Below the pieces are notes generated by a model. The model was given only the letters and a program-made list of their open reading frames with translations. It did no database searches and was not told the DNA's origin. Position numbers and translations under genes: made by a program. From Bacillota bacterium (GTDB lineage Bacteria; Bacillota; Clostridia; Christensenellales; CAG-138): DNA of 64,000 nucleotides. Positions 17,136 through 24,879 of this stretch are shown here, in pieces (the stretch's first letter is position 1; the number at the start of each line of letters is the position of its first letter). The DNA is taken from positions 1-64,000 of the forward strand of contig JAEYCM010000020.1 in NCBI GenBank assembly GCA_023455425.1. Direction: 5' to 3'.

Positions 17136-17451
17136 ACTTTTTAAGCTGCATGGCGCGCTGGGGCTGTCCCGGCGGGCGGGCAAATGCCTGACGGGAGATT
17201 TTGCGGTGGAGAAAGCGCTCAAATCCGGCAAGACGAAGCTGGTGGTGCTCGACAGCGCAGCCTCGGAGGCAACAAGGGAACGGTATGTTGGGTTATGTTC
17301 GCGCAACGGCGCAACGCTGATCGAAGCGCCCGGTATCGGGCAAGCAATCGGTAAACCGGCGGGAAAAATTGCCGCAATCACCGACGCCCGTTTCGTGCAT
17401 ATGATACTTTGCGCGCATGCGCAATTTCAGGAAAACACAAGTAACAGCTGA
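17128..17451 (+). CDS. L7Ae/L30e-family RNA-binding protein YlxQ
   Basis: A 107-residue member of the L7Ae/L30e/S12e family (YlxQ), predicted to bind kink-turn-type RNA. Visible family segments are LGLSRRAGKCLTGDFAVEKA and TKLVVLDSAASEATRERY. Its start overlaps the end of rnpM by 8 bases, indicating translational coupling. Its exact cellular role is not established. Confidence 0.88.
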   Translation: MDELFKLHGALGLSRRAGKCLTGDFAVEKALKSGKTKLVVLDSAASEATRERYVGLCSRNGATLIEAPGIGQAIGKPAGKIAAITDARFVHMILCAHAQFQENTSNS

Positions 17452-17487
17452 TCCGGTTAGGGTTCAAAATGCGGGGGTGCAATAGAT

Positions 17488-20400
17488 ATGGCCAAAGTTA
17501 ACATCGTAGACGCGGCAAAGGAGCTCGAAGAACGCGCGCAAGCGCTATTTTCGCGCATCAGCCAATCCCATGCGGATGTAGGGGAAACACTGCAGGGGGT
17601 GCGGGTAAAGGAACGCGAACTACGCGCAAAAGAGGAAGCGGAGCGTACTGCCCGCATGGAACGCGAACGGCAGGAGCGCCTGATGGAGGTGCTTTCTTCC
17701 GACCGCGATCTTGCCGTGCACATTGGTGGGGATGACAGCGTATTTGAGGATGCTCCGAAAGAGAAAAAGACGGAGCAGCCCAAGCAACCTGTCGCGGCAA
17801 GCGAAAAGCCCGCGGAAAAAGCGGAAGCAAAGCCCGTCGAAAAGGCAGCTGAAGCGCCTGCCCCAAAATCGCAGGAGCCGGTGAAAGAGCAGCCTGCCGT
17901 CCGGCAGGAGGCCCCCGTTGCGGTACAAAAAGAAGCCGTTCCCGAGCCCAAGACGGAAGTGAAAGCAACAAAAGAAGAACAGCAGCCCGCAGAGCCGCAG
18001 GCCCAGAGGCCGCAGCAGGCAGCGGAGCCGCAATCCCAGAGGCCGCAGCAGCCCGCACAGGGCGGCTATCAGCAGCACGCCATCGATCCTGCCATGTATC
18101 AGCAGCGTCCGCAGGGCGGCGGCTACCAGCAGGGCGGGTACCAGCAGCGTCCGCAGGGTGAAGGCTACCAGCAGCGTCCGCAGGGCGGGTACCAGCAACG
18201 CCCGCAGGGCGAAGGCTACCAACAGCGCCCCCAGGGCGGGTATCAGCAGCGTCCGCAGGGTGAAGGCTACCAACAGCGCCCCCAGGGCGGGTATCAGCAA
18301 CGTCCACAGGGTGAAGGCTATCAGCAGCGTCCGCAGGGCGGGTATCAGCAGCGTCCGCAAGGCGGCGGCTACCAGCAGGGCGGGTATCAGCAGCGTCCGC
18401 AGGGCGGCGGCTACCAGCAGGGCGGATATCAGCAACGTCCGCAGGGCGGCGGCTACCAGCAGGGTGGGTATCAGCAGCGCCCGCAGGGCGGCGGTTTCCA
18501 GCAGGGCGGGTATCAGCAGCGTCCGCAGGGCGGCGGTTTCCAGCAAGGTGGTTACCAGCAGCGTCCGCAGGGCGGCGGCGGTTTCCAACAGCGTCCGCAG
18601 GGCGAGGGATTTCAACGCAGGCCCGCCATGGGGGCAAAACCTGCTGCGCCTATTGCACCTGCCGCTGGCAAGGAAAAAGTCAGCAATTACGATCCCAATA
18701 AGAGCAATTACACCAGAAATTACGAGGCTGAGAAAAAGGCGCGCAACAAAAAGGCGATCCAGAAAGAGGCCGTTCCCATCGCGCGCGCCGCGTGGGATGA
18801 AGATGCGCCTATGGGCAGCAGCCGCCGGAAGCCGCGCAAGCAAATGCAGCCGCAGCACAGGCCGGAGCCTGTAATCATTGAAAAGGCGGTCATCACAACG
18901 GAAACAATTACGGTAAAAGATCTTTCCGAAAAAATCGGGAAGCCCGCAGGCGAAATTATCAAGAAACTCTTTATGCTGGGCACGATTGCGACCATCAACC
19001 AGGAGATCGATTTTGATACCTGCGAACTGATCGCTTCCGAATACGGCATTGCGCTCGAACAACAGATTGCAAAGACGTATGAAGAAGTGCTTCAGGACAG
19101 CTCCGATGAGCAGGATGCCCCGGAGACCTTGATGGAGCGTGCGCCGGTTGTCACCATCATGGGCCATGTCGATCACGGCAAGACCTCGTTGCTTGACGCC
19201 ATCCGCAATGCACGCGTAACCGAAGGCGAGGCGGGCGGTATTACACAGCACATTGGCGCCTATACGGTCGAATGCAACGGGCGCAGCATCACGTTCATCG
19301 ATACCCCGGGCCATGAGGCGTTCACCTCCATGCGTGCCCGCGGCGCACAGGTGACGGATATCGTCATACTCGTGGTCGCGGCGGATGACGGCATCAAACC
19401 CCAGACGGTGGAAGCCATCAACCACGCCAAGGCCGCGGGCGTACCCATCATCGTGGCGCTCAACAAAATGGACCGCCCGGAGGCGGACCCGGACCGCGTA
19501 AAGCAGCAATTGACGGAATACTCCCTCGTTTCCGAGGAATGGGGCGGCGACACCATCTGCGTGCCCGTTTCCGCGAAAACGCAAATGGGCCTTGATACGC
19601 TGTTGGAAATGGTTCTGCTGCAGGCGGACGTATTGGAATTGAAAGCCAATCCCAACCGTCTTGCGAAGGGCACCATCATCGAGGCGCAGCTCGACAAAGG
19701 CCGCGGTCCCATCGCTACGGTGCTTGTACAAAACGGTACGCTGCGCGTTGGCGATACCATCGTGGCAGGTACGGCTTATGGCCGCGTACGCGCCATGATG
19801 GACGACAAAGGCCATAGAGTCCAGGAAGCAGGACCCAGCCAGCCGGTCGAGGTACTGGGCTTTAGCGAAGTACCCGCCGCGGGCGATATCCTGAACGTTG
19901 CGGAAATCGATAAGCTTTCCCGTCAGGTGGCGGAAGAGCGCCGCGATAAGATCAAGGCCGAGCAGCTCAAGAACCTTTCCAAGGTCTCGCTTGATGATCT
20001 GTTCAGCCAGATTGCGGAAGGCGAAATCAAGGACCTCAACATCATCGTCAAGGCGGATGTGCAGGGCTCCGTGGAAGCCGTCAAGCAGGCGCTTGAAAAG
20101 CTCTCCAACGAAGAAGTCCGCGTCCGTTGCATCCATGGCGGCGTAGGCGCCATCACGGGATCGGATATCATGTTCGCTTCCGCGTCCAACGCCATCATCA
20201 TCGGCTTCAACGTACGTATGGATAACGTGGCGCGCGTAGCCGCCGAAAAGGAAAAGGTGGATGTGCGGATGTACCGCATCATCTACAACGCCATCGAGGA
20301 TGTGCAGAACGCCATGAAGGGCATGTTCAAGCCCGTATTCAAAGAAGTGGAGCTTGGCCGCATCTCCGTGCGCAACACCTTCAAGGTGACTGGCGTTGGA

Positions 20401-20634
20401 ACTATTGCAGGCGCATATGTACAGGAAGGTAAGGTTGCCCGCAATGCGCAGGTACGCGTCGTGCGCGACGGCATCGTCATCCACGAGGGCAAGATCTCGT
20501 CTTTGAAGCGCTTCAAGGACGATGTGAAGGAAGTCGCGCAGGGCTATGAGTGCGGTATCGGCATTGAAAGCTTCAATGATCTCCTGGAAGGCGATACCAT
20601 CGAAGCCTTTGTGATGGAAGAAGTTAAGAAATAA
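17488..20634 (+). CDS. infB: Translation initiation factor IF-2 with extended Gln/Gly/Arg/Tyr repeat tract
   Basis: IF-2 is the GTPase that brings fMet-tRNA to the 30S subunit and promotes subunit joining. This copy is 1048 residues, longer than B. subtilis IF-2 (about 716). Residues 1-200 are charged and Pro/Glu/Lys-rich. Residues about 204-380 hold 16 copies of a Y/F-Q-Q-R-P-Q-G unit. After a basic linker come the IF2_N domain (about 475-540), the G domain with GHVDHGKTS, DTPGHEAF and NKMD, and domains II-IV. The C-terminal two thirds look fully standard. ATG at 17488 follows a GGGGGTGC site. Confidence 0.95.
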   Translation: MAKVNIVDAAKELEERAQALFSRISQSHADVGETLQGVRVKERELRAKEEAERTARMERERQERLMEVLSSDRDLAVHIGGDDSVFEDAPKEKKTEQPKQPVAASEKPAEKAEAKPVEKAAEAPAPKSQEPVKEQPAVRQEAPVAVQKEAVPEPKTEVKATKEEQQPAEPQAQRPQQAAEPQSQRPQQPAQGGYQQHAIDPAMYQQRPQGGGYQQGGYQQRPQGEGYQQRPQGGYQQRPQGEGYQQRPQGGYQQRPQGEGYQQRPQGGYQQRPQGEGYQQRPQGGYQQRPQGGGYQQGGYQQRPQGGGYQQGGYQQRPQGGGYQQGGYQQRPQGGGFQQGGYQQRPQGGGFQQGGYQQRPQGGGGFQQRPQGEGFQRRPAMGAKPAAPIAPAAGKEKVSNYDPNKSNYTRNYEAEKKARNKKAIQKEAVPIARAAWDEDAPMGSSRRKPRKQMQPQHRPEPVIIEKAVITTETITVKDLSEKIGKPAGEIIKKLFMLGTIATINQEIDFDTCELIASEYGIALEQQIAKTYEEVLQDSSDEQDAPETLMERAPVVTIMGHVDHGKTSLLDAIRNARVTEGEAGGITQHIGAYTVECNGRSITFIDTPGHEAFTSMRARGAQVTDIVILVVAADDGIKPQTVEAINHAKAAGVPIIVALNKMDRPEADPDRVKQQLTEYSLVSEEWGGDTICVPVSAKTQMGLDTLLEMVLLQADVLELKANPNRLAKGTIIEAQLDKGRGPIATVLVQNGTLRVGDTIVAGTAYGRVRAMMDDKGHRVQEAGPSQPVEVLGFSEVPAAGDILNVAEIDKLSRQVAEERRDKIKAEQLKNLSKVSLDDLFSQIAEGEIKDLNIIVKADVQGSVEAVKQALEKLSNEEVRVRCIHGGVGAITGSDIMFASASNAIIIGFNVRMDNVARVAAEKEKVDVRMYRIIYNAIEDVQNAMKGMFKPVFKEVELGRISVRNTFKVTGVGTIAGAYVQEGKVARNAQVRVVRDGIVIHEGKISSLKRFKDDVKEVAQGYECGIGIESFNDLLEGDTIEAFVMEEVKK
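18096..18625 (+). repeat. In-frame tandem repeat tract inside infB
   Basis: About 530 bases made of 24-42-base units encoding YQQRPQG with GG, GEG or GGG-YQQGG spacers. Sixteen YQQRPQG/FQQRPQG copies can be counted. The first half alternates GEG and GG spacers; the second half uses the longer spacer containing an extra YQQGG or FQQGG. The units differ at synonymous positions (CAG/CAA, CGT/CGC), so the tract is old enough to have drifted or is being homogenised in blocks. Confidence 0.95.
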
Positions 20635-20684
20635 GCGCACACTAACGGTATGATCCGGTCAACGGTTTTACAATAAGGAGAACT

Positions 20685-21053
20685 ATGTCTGCCATACGAC
20701 AGGACAGATTGAATGAGGAAATCAAAAAAGCCGTCAGCGAAGTCATCGGGGAAATGAAGGATCCCCGCATTTCCCCGATGACGACCATTACGCAGGCGGA
20801 GGTTACCAATGACCTCAAGCATGCGAAGCTGATGGTGAGCATCTATGAGGCGGACGAGCAGGTGCGCAAGGCAAGCGTCGATGCGCTCAACCATGCCGCC
20901 GGTTTTATCACAAGAGAGCTTGGACACAGGATGCAGATCAGGCGTCTGCCCACGCTGAAATTTATACTGGATACCTCCATTGAATACAGCGTTCATATCG
21001 CCAGGATACTCGACACGCTGCATGTTGAAAAGCAGGAGAACTCTGATGAATGA
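20685..21053 (+). CDS. rbfA: Ribosome-binding factor A
   Basis: RbfA acts in late 30S assembly and cold adaptation by binding 16S rRNA helix 1/28. The 122-residue KH-like protein shows the family pattern: DRLNEEIKKAVSEVI at the start, MKDPRISPMTTITQAEV (PRI motif), and the LKHAKLMVSIY strand. TAAGGAGAA precedes the ATG. Its 3' end overlaps the nrnA start by 8 bases. Confidence 0.94.
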   Translation: MSAIRQDRLNEEIKKAVSEVIGEMKDPRISPMTTITQAEVTNDLKHAKLMVSIYEADEQVRKASVDALNHAAGFITRELGHRMQIRRLPTLKFILDTSIEYSVHIARILDTLHVEKQENSDE

Positions 21054-22023
21054 GGCGGTAGTCGCATTTGCCGAATGGCTCCGCCGGGAGGATGGGTTTA
21101 CGCTCATTTCCCACGTTTCCCCGGATGGGGATACGATCGGTTCCTCCTTGGCGCTTTTTGGCATACTCTCCGCCATGGGTAAACGCGTGCAGGCTGTCTG
21201 TGAACAGCCGGTGCCCCGCGTTTATTCTTTTTTGCCCTTTGCAAATAACGTCCTTCCGCCCAATCAGGCGGAAACAGGTTTTCATAACGCCATATCCGTT
21301 GACTGCGCGGATACCGCGCGCATGGGCAGTGCCATCGGCCTGTTTGAAAAAGCGGAGCAACAGGGCAATATTGACCATCACCGCACCAATCCGCTGTTCG
21401 GAGACGTTTTGTTGCATGACGGGGATGCCGCTGCAACGGGGGAGATCGTCTGCGCGCTTTGGCGTGAATTGAATGTTGCAACAACCGGCAGCGCTACGCG
21501 GGAAATTGCCGAATGCCTGTTTACCGCCATCAGCACGGATACAGGGAATTTCGCCTATTCCAACACAACGCCGTCTACATTTCTTGAGGCAGCGGGGCTT
21601 TTAAAAACGGGCATCGATATCGCGGAACTCAACCGCAAGATATACCGCACCGTGCCGCTTGCAAAAAAACGACTCCTTGGGCATGTCCTGACCAATATGG
21701 AACTTCACGAGGATGGCAGGATCGGCTTCGCGTTCGTATCGCTGGAGACGCTCGCTTCCTTGGGCGCGACGCCGGAGGAAGTGGACGGCGTGATTGACGA
21801 CATCCGGGATATCGATACGGTGGAGATCGCCATCTTAGGGCGGCAAGCAAAAGACGGTACCTGCAAAGTCAGCATGCGCTCCAAGCAGTACGCGGATGTG
21901 AGCGCCATTGCGCACCGCCTGGGAGGCGGCGGGCATTTGCACGCCGCGGGCTGCACCTGGGAAGGGGAGCCCGAACCTTTAAAAGCGGAACTATTACGTT
22001 TGGCGAAGGACGCGCTAAAGTGA
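21046..22023 (+). CDS. nrnA: DHH-family oligoribonuclease/pAp phosphatase (NrnA type)
   Basis: A 325-residue DHH/DHHA1 phosphoesterase. Motifs seen are SPDGDTIGSS (first metal-binding Asp pair), VDCADTARMG, the DHH motif at Asp110-His-His, and the C-terminal GGGGHLHAAGC of DHHA1. NrnA-type enzymes degrade very short RNAs and pAp. The ATG at 21046 is preferred because AGGAGAA lies about 8 bases upstream; an earlier ATG at 20980 is deep within rbfA. Position between rbfA and truB is typical in Clostridia. It overlaps truB by 4 bases. Confidence 0.92.
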   Translation: MNEAVVAFAEWLRREDGFTLISHVSPDGDTIGSSLALFGILSAMGKRVQAVCEQPVPRVYSFLPFANNVLPPNQAETGFHNAISVDCADTARMGSAIGLFEKAEQQGNIDHHRTNPLFGDVLLHDGDAAATGEIVCALWRELNVATTGSATREIAECLFTAISTDTGNFAYSNTTPSTFLEAAGLLKTGIDIAELNRKIYRTVPLAKKRLLGHVLTNMELHEDGRIGFAFVSLETLASLGATPEEVDGVIDDIRDIDTVEIAILGRQAKDGTCKVSMRSKQYADVSAIAHRLGGGGHLHAAGCTWEGEPEPLKAELLRLAKDALK

Positions 22024-22907
22024 CGGAAGGCATTGTCAATGTATTAAAGCCGCCGGGGATGACGTCAAGCAACGTCGTAAGCGACATCCGCAGGCTGTTC
22101 AACTTGAAGCGCGTGGGGCATACGGGAACGCTGGACCCGGGCGCCGCGGGCGTATTGCCCATATGCCTGGGCAGGGCGACGCGTTTATTTGATTATCTGG
22201 TGGATAAGGAAAAGGAATATATCGCGGAAATTTCCTTTGGAAGCTGTACCGATACGCAGGACAGTTACGGGCGTATCGTAGCTGCAAGCGACCGGATAGT
22301 CGATGAGGCTGCGCTCCGTGCCGTATTGCCTTCCTTTTTGGGGGAGCAAACGCAGATCGCGCCCAAATATTCGGCGTTGAAATCCGGCGGCAAGGCCATG
22401 TACGAGCTCGCGCGCAGCGGGCAGGAAGTTCCCGAACGCATACGTCCTATACATATTTACGCGCTGGAGTTTATCACAAAAACAAAAGAAAACAGGTTTC
22501 TTCTTCGCATCGGCTGCTCGCGCGGAACATATATTAGAACCCTGTGCGAGGATATCGGCAAGCGCCTTTCCTTATGCGCGCATATGTCGTTTTTATTACG
22601 CACGGCGTCTGGCCCGTTCCGGGTGGAAGAGGCGTACAGCATAGAGGAACTTGCCGCATTGAAAGAGCAGGGGACGCTCTTAGAACGCGTTGTGTCCATA
22701 CCGCAGGCGCTCTCTTTTCTTCCCAAAGTGACCGTTACCGGCGAAAAGACGCTGTTCCGTCTGCAAAACGGCTGCGCCGAACCGGTCACCGGCTGCGCCG
22801 ATCTTGCTGAAGACGAAAGCTGCCTGGTATACGGCAACGGCGAGCTGATCGGCATCGGCGTATGGACGCCCGCCGGTCTGAAGCTCAAAATCCATCTTGG
22901 CGCTTAA
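22020..22907 (+). CDS. truB: tRNA pseudouridine(55) synthase TruB
   Basis: TruB makes pseudouridine 55 in the T-loop of tRNAs. The 295-residue protein has the N-terminal VLKPPGMTSSNVV segment, the catalytic-Asp motif GHTGTLDPGAAGVLP (Asp about residue 42), IAPKYSALKSGGKAMYELAR and the CSRGTYIRTLCEDIG segment. The GTG start overlaps the nrnA stop. A stem-loop follows, but ribF lies only 71 bases further on the same strand. Confidence 0.95.
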   Translation: MTEGIVNVLKPPGMTSSNVVSDIRRLFNLKRVGHTGTLDPGAAGVLPICLGRATRLFDYLVDKEKEYIAEISFGSCTDTQDSYGRIVAASDRIVDEAALRAVLPSFLGEQTQIAPKYSALKSGGKAMYELARSGQEVPERIRPIHIYALEFITKTKENRFLLRIGCSRGTYIRTLCEDIGKRLSLCAHMSFLLRTASGPFRVEEAYSIEELAALKEQGTLLERVVSIPQALSFLPKVTVTGEKTLFRLQNGCAEPVTGCADLAEDESCLVYGNGELIGIGVWTPAGLKLKIHLGA

Positions 22908-22928
22908 ATTTATTGCATATTAATTCGT

Positions 22929-22964
22929 CAAACGCCCGTGCAATGGAGCGGCGTTTGCGATTTT
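22929..22964 (+). terminator. Stem-loop between truB and ribF
   Basis: CAAACGCC (22929-22936) pairs with GGCGTTTG (22950-22957) around a 13-base loop and is followed by CGATTTTA. The T-run is short, so termination would be partial at best. Confidence 0.45.
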
Positions 22965-22978
22965 AAAGAGGTTTTCTT

Positions 22979-23893
22979 ATGCAAAAAAGGCAGAAAACAC
23001 CCGCGGTTATCGCGTTGGGTATGTTTGACGGCGTACATCTGGGGCATAGGGCGCTTTTAACGCATGCGGTGGAAACGGCCGGTGAAATGAACGCGCTCAG
23101 CGTGGCGTATACGTTTTCCAACCATCCGAAAAGCGTGTTCGGGCAGGCTCCCAAGCTCCTTTTCACCGAGGAGGAACGGCGTGACTGCATCAAAAAGCTG
23201 GGGTTTGACCGCGTGCAGATGGAGGTGTTTGATAAAGAGACCGCCATGCTTTCCCCGGAAGCGTTCGTGGAGTGCCTGCAGGAAGAATATGACGTGCGCG
23301 CCTTTGTGGTGGGGTTCAACTACACATTCGGACAGGGCAGAAAGGGTACGCCGGAGACCCTTACGGAGATTGGGAAGACGCATGGCTTTCAAGTACACGT
23401 CATCCCGCCCGTGTTGTTTAAGGGCGATACGGTATCGAGTACCCGCATCCGCCAGCTCATTACCGTGGGTGAGCTTGCAGACGCCAACAGCATGCTGGTG
23501 GAACCGTATGCCTTGGCCGGTATCGTGGTAAAAAACCGCCGTATCGGAACAACGTTGGGCTTTCCAACGGCCAACATCCAGCCTCCGGAGGAAAAAGTGC
23601 TGCCCGCAACCGGCATTTATGTAACCTCGGTGCTGCATGAAGGGCGCTTTTACGAGGCTGTAACCAATGTCGGCACCAATCCCACCGTCAACGGAAGCAC
23701 GCTTACGGTGGAAACATACCTGATGGATTACGAGGGCGATCTTTACGGCAAAGAACTCACCGTAAGCTTTCATAAACGGCTGCGCGATGAAATCCGGTTT
23801 GATACCAAAGAGGCGCTTATATTGCAGATCAAACAGGACGTGACCGGCGCAAGAGAATATTTCCAAACCGCCAGGGATATGGGAAATGGCTAA
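22979..23893 (+). CDS. ribF: Bifunctional riboflavin kinase/FAD synthetase
   Basis: This enzyme turns riboflavin into FMN and then FAD. The N-terminal FAD-synthetase half has the nucleotidyltransferase motif GMFDGVHLGH (about residues 14-23) and the SSTRIR motif (about 155). The C-terminal riboflavin-kinase half starts near residue 180 with GTTLGFPTANI and NVGTNPTVNG. The 304-residue length is typical. It sits between truB and rpsO as in B. subtilis (ribC). Confidence 0.95.
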   Translation: MQKRQKTPAVIALGMFDGVHLGHRALLTHAVETAGEMNALSVAYTFSNHPKSVFGQAPKLLFTEEERRDCIKKLGFDRVQMEVFDKETAMLSPEAFVECLQEEYDVRAFVVGFNYTFGQGRKGTPETLTEIGKTHGFQVHVIPPVLFKGDTVSSTRIRQLITVGELADANSMLVEPYALAGIVVKNRRIGTTLGFPTANIQPPEEKVLPATGIYVTSVLHEGRFYEAVTNVGTNPTVNGSTLTVETYLMDYEGDLYGKELTVSFHKRLRDEIRFDTKEALILQIKQDVTGAREYFQTARDMGNG

Positions 23894-23923
23894 ATCAGGT
23901 ATTTCCCTGTCGACAAAAGCATG

Positions 23924-23952
23924 TTTACAGGAGCGTGGCTCTATGCTACACT
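23924..23952 (+). promoter_or_regulatory. Promoter for rpsO
   Basis: TTTACA (23924-23929), 17-base spacer, TACACT (23947-23952) with TG at the extended -10 position. This gives a leader of about 85 bases before rpsO, long enough for S15 autoregulation, though no specific fold was identified with confidence. Confidence 0.6.
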
Positions 23953-24042
23953 ATACCCTGTGAAACGATGAACCACGGCTCGGTTTCGCGACTCTCCGAC
24001 GCGCTACTTTGCCGGTGGGGATACAAAAATTAGGAGGATATC

Positions 24043-24306
24043 ATGGAAAAGGATCGTAAACTTGAAATTATCGAGCAGTACAAACTGCACGATGGAGACA
24101 CCGGCTCACCCGAAGTGCAGATTGCACTCCTGACAGAGCGCATCAACCACCTCAACGAGCATCTGAAGCTGCACAACAAGGATCATCACTCCCGCCGCGG
24201 CCTTCTCAAAATGGTCGGCCAGCGCAGGGGCCTCTTGAACTATCTTAAGGACAAGGACATTGAACGTTACAGGACGATCATTGCCAGCTTGGGCCTGAGA
24301 AAATAA
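24043..24306 (+). CDS. rpsO: 30S ribosomal protein S15
   Basis: The 87-residue primary 16S rRNA-binding protein. The sequence has the standard S15 features: DTGSPEVQIALLTERINHLNEHL is characteristic of the family, followed by HKDHHSRRGLLKMVGQRRGLLNYLK. AGGAGG precedes the ATG. Two strong terminators follow, separating it from pnp even though the rpsO-pnp order is conserved. Confidence 0.98.
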   Translation: MEKDRKLEIIEQYKLHDGDTGSPEVQIALLTERINHLNEHLKLHNKDHHSRRGLLKMVGQRRGLLNYLKDKDIERYRTIIASLGLRK

Positions 24307-24324
24307 GTGCAAGACAAGCGGGGA

Positions 24325-24353
24325 AAAGCGGGGAGCTTCCCCGCTTTATTTTA
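24325..24353 (+). terminator. Intrinsic terminator 1 after rpsO
   Basis: AAAGCGGGG (24325-24333) pairs with CCCCGCTTT (24339-24347) around a five-base loop; ATTTTAT follows. Confidence 0.85.
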
Positions 24354-24355
24354 TG

Positions 24356-24393
24356 CCGCGACAAAATCCTGCGGACTTTGTCGCGGTTTTTTT
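24356..24393 (+). terminator. Intrinsic terminator 2 after rpsO
   Basis: CCGCGACAAA (24356-24365) pairs with TTTGTCGCGG (24377-24386), a 10-bp stem followed directly by seven Ts. It is only three bases behind terminator 1, making a tandem stop. Confidence 0.92.
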
Positions 24394-24800
24394 ACGAGGA
24401 TTGCAGGAACAAACCTGTGCCTACGGCACGGGCACAAAATTCCTTGCAAGGAAAGCCTCGTGACGCAAGGCCTTCCGCCGCCACCGCGCATGTCGCTGGC
24501 GGCGGTTGGAAGCCGCCGTGGGCTGCGGCCCCCGAACCCCCAAGGGGGGCTCATCTAACGTACATACCGTCAGATGCGACGGATTAAAGTGCATGTTCTA
24601 ATTCTCTGCCGTTGGCGGGATGGCGAAGCATCCCGCTTGCAGGAAGCATGCGGGAAGTGGTGTACCTTTGAAATCCATGCCGGATTAACGCCGGCGACGC
24701 ATTCCGCAATGCCGTGAATCGCATGAAATCGGCTTTCTCGGGCGAAAAGGACGGGGCAGATGGCGCTGCCTTTGCCGTATTCCCGCTTATGCGATTTTTT
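24394..24800. other. Non-coding, hairpin-rich spacer between rpsO and pnp
   Basis: About 400 bases in which I see no supported gene. It holds several inverted repeats: CCGCCGCCA with TGGCGGCGG (24475-24483/24497-24505), a C-run/G-run hairpin around 24535-24549, and GCGGGATG with CATCCCGC (24615-24622/24629-24636). An 83-residue frame starting at 24307 crosses both terminators and lacks a Shine-Dalgarno site. Its nature (repeat remnant or small RNA) is unknown. Confidence 0.5.
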
Positions 24801-24822
24801 TGTGGTACGCTTTGCCTTCCCG

Positions 24823-24831
24823 TGCTATACT
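24823..24831 (+). promoter_or_regulatory. Extended -10 element for pnp
   Basis: TGC followed by TATACT (24826-24831), 49 bases before the pnp ATG, with a poor -35 region. A dedicated promoter is needed here because two terminators precede it. Confidence 0.5.
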
Positions 24832-24879
24832 AGTTTGGTAGAAAAAAAGAAAGAAGTAAAATGAAGGAGCTATTATTTC

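Noticed and set aside
18096..18625. Regular repeats that could suggest a CRISPR array
   Set aside because: The units are in-frame coding repeats within infB without unique spacers of equal length.
17620..20640. A 1006-residue open frame on the minus strand opposite infB
   Set aside because: It mirrors the infB coding frame, is rich in Leu/Ala as expected for an antisense shadow, and the plus-strand frame encodes a complete IF-2 with all GTPase motifs.
24307..24558. An 83-residue frame after rpsO
   Set aside because: It starts directly after the rpsO stop and reads through two intrinsic terminators, so it is not plausible as a gene.
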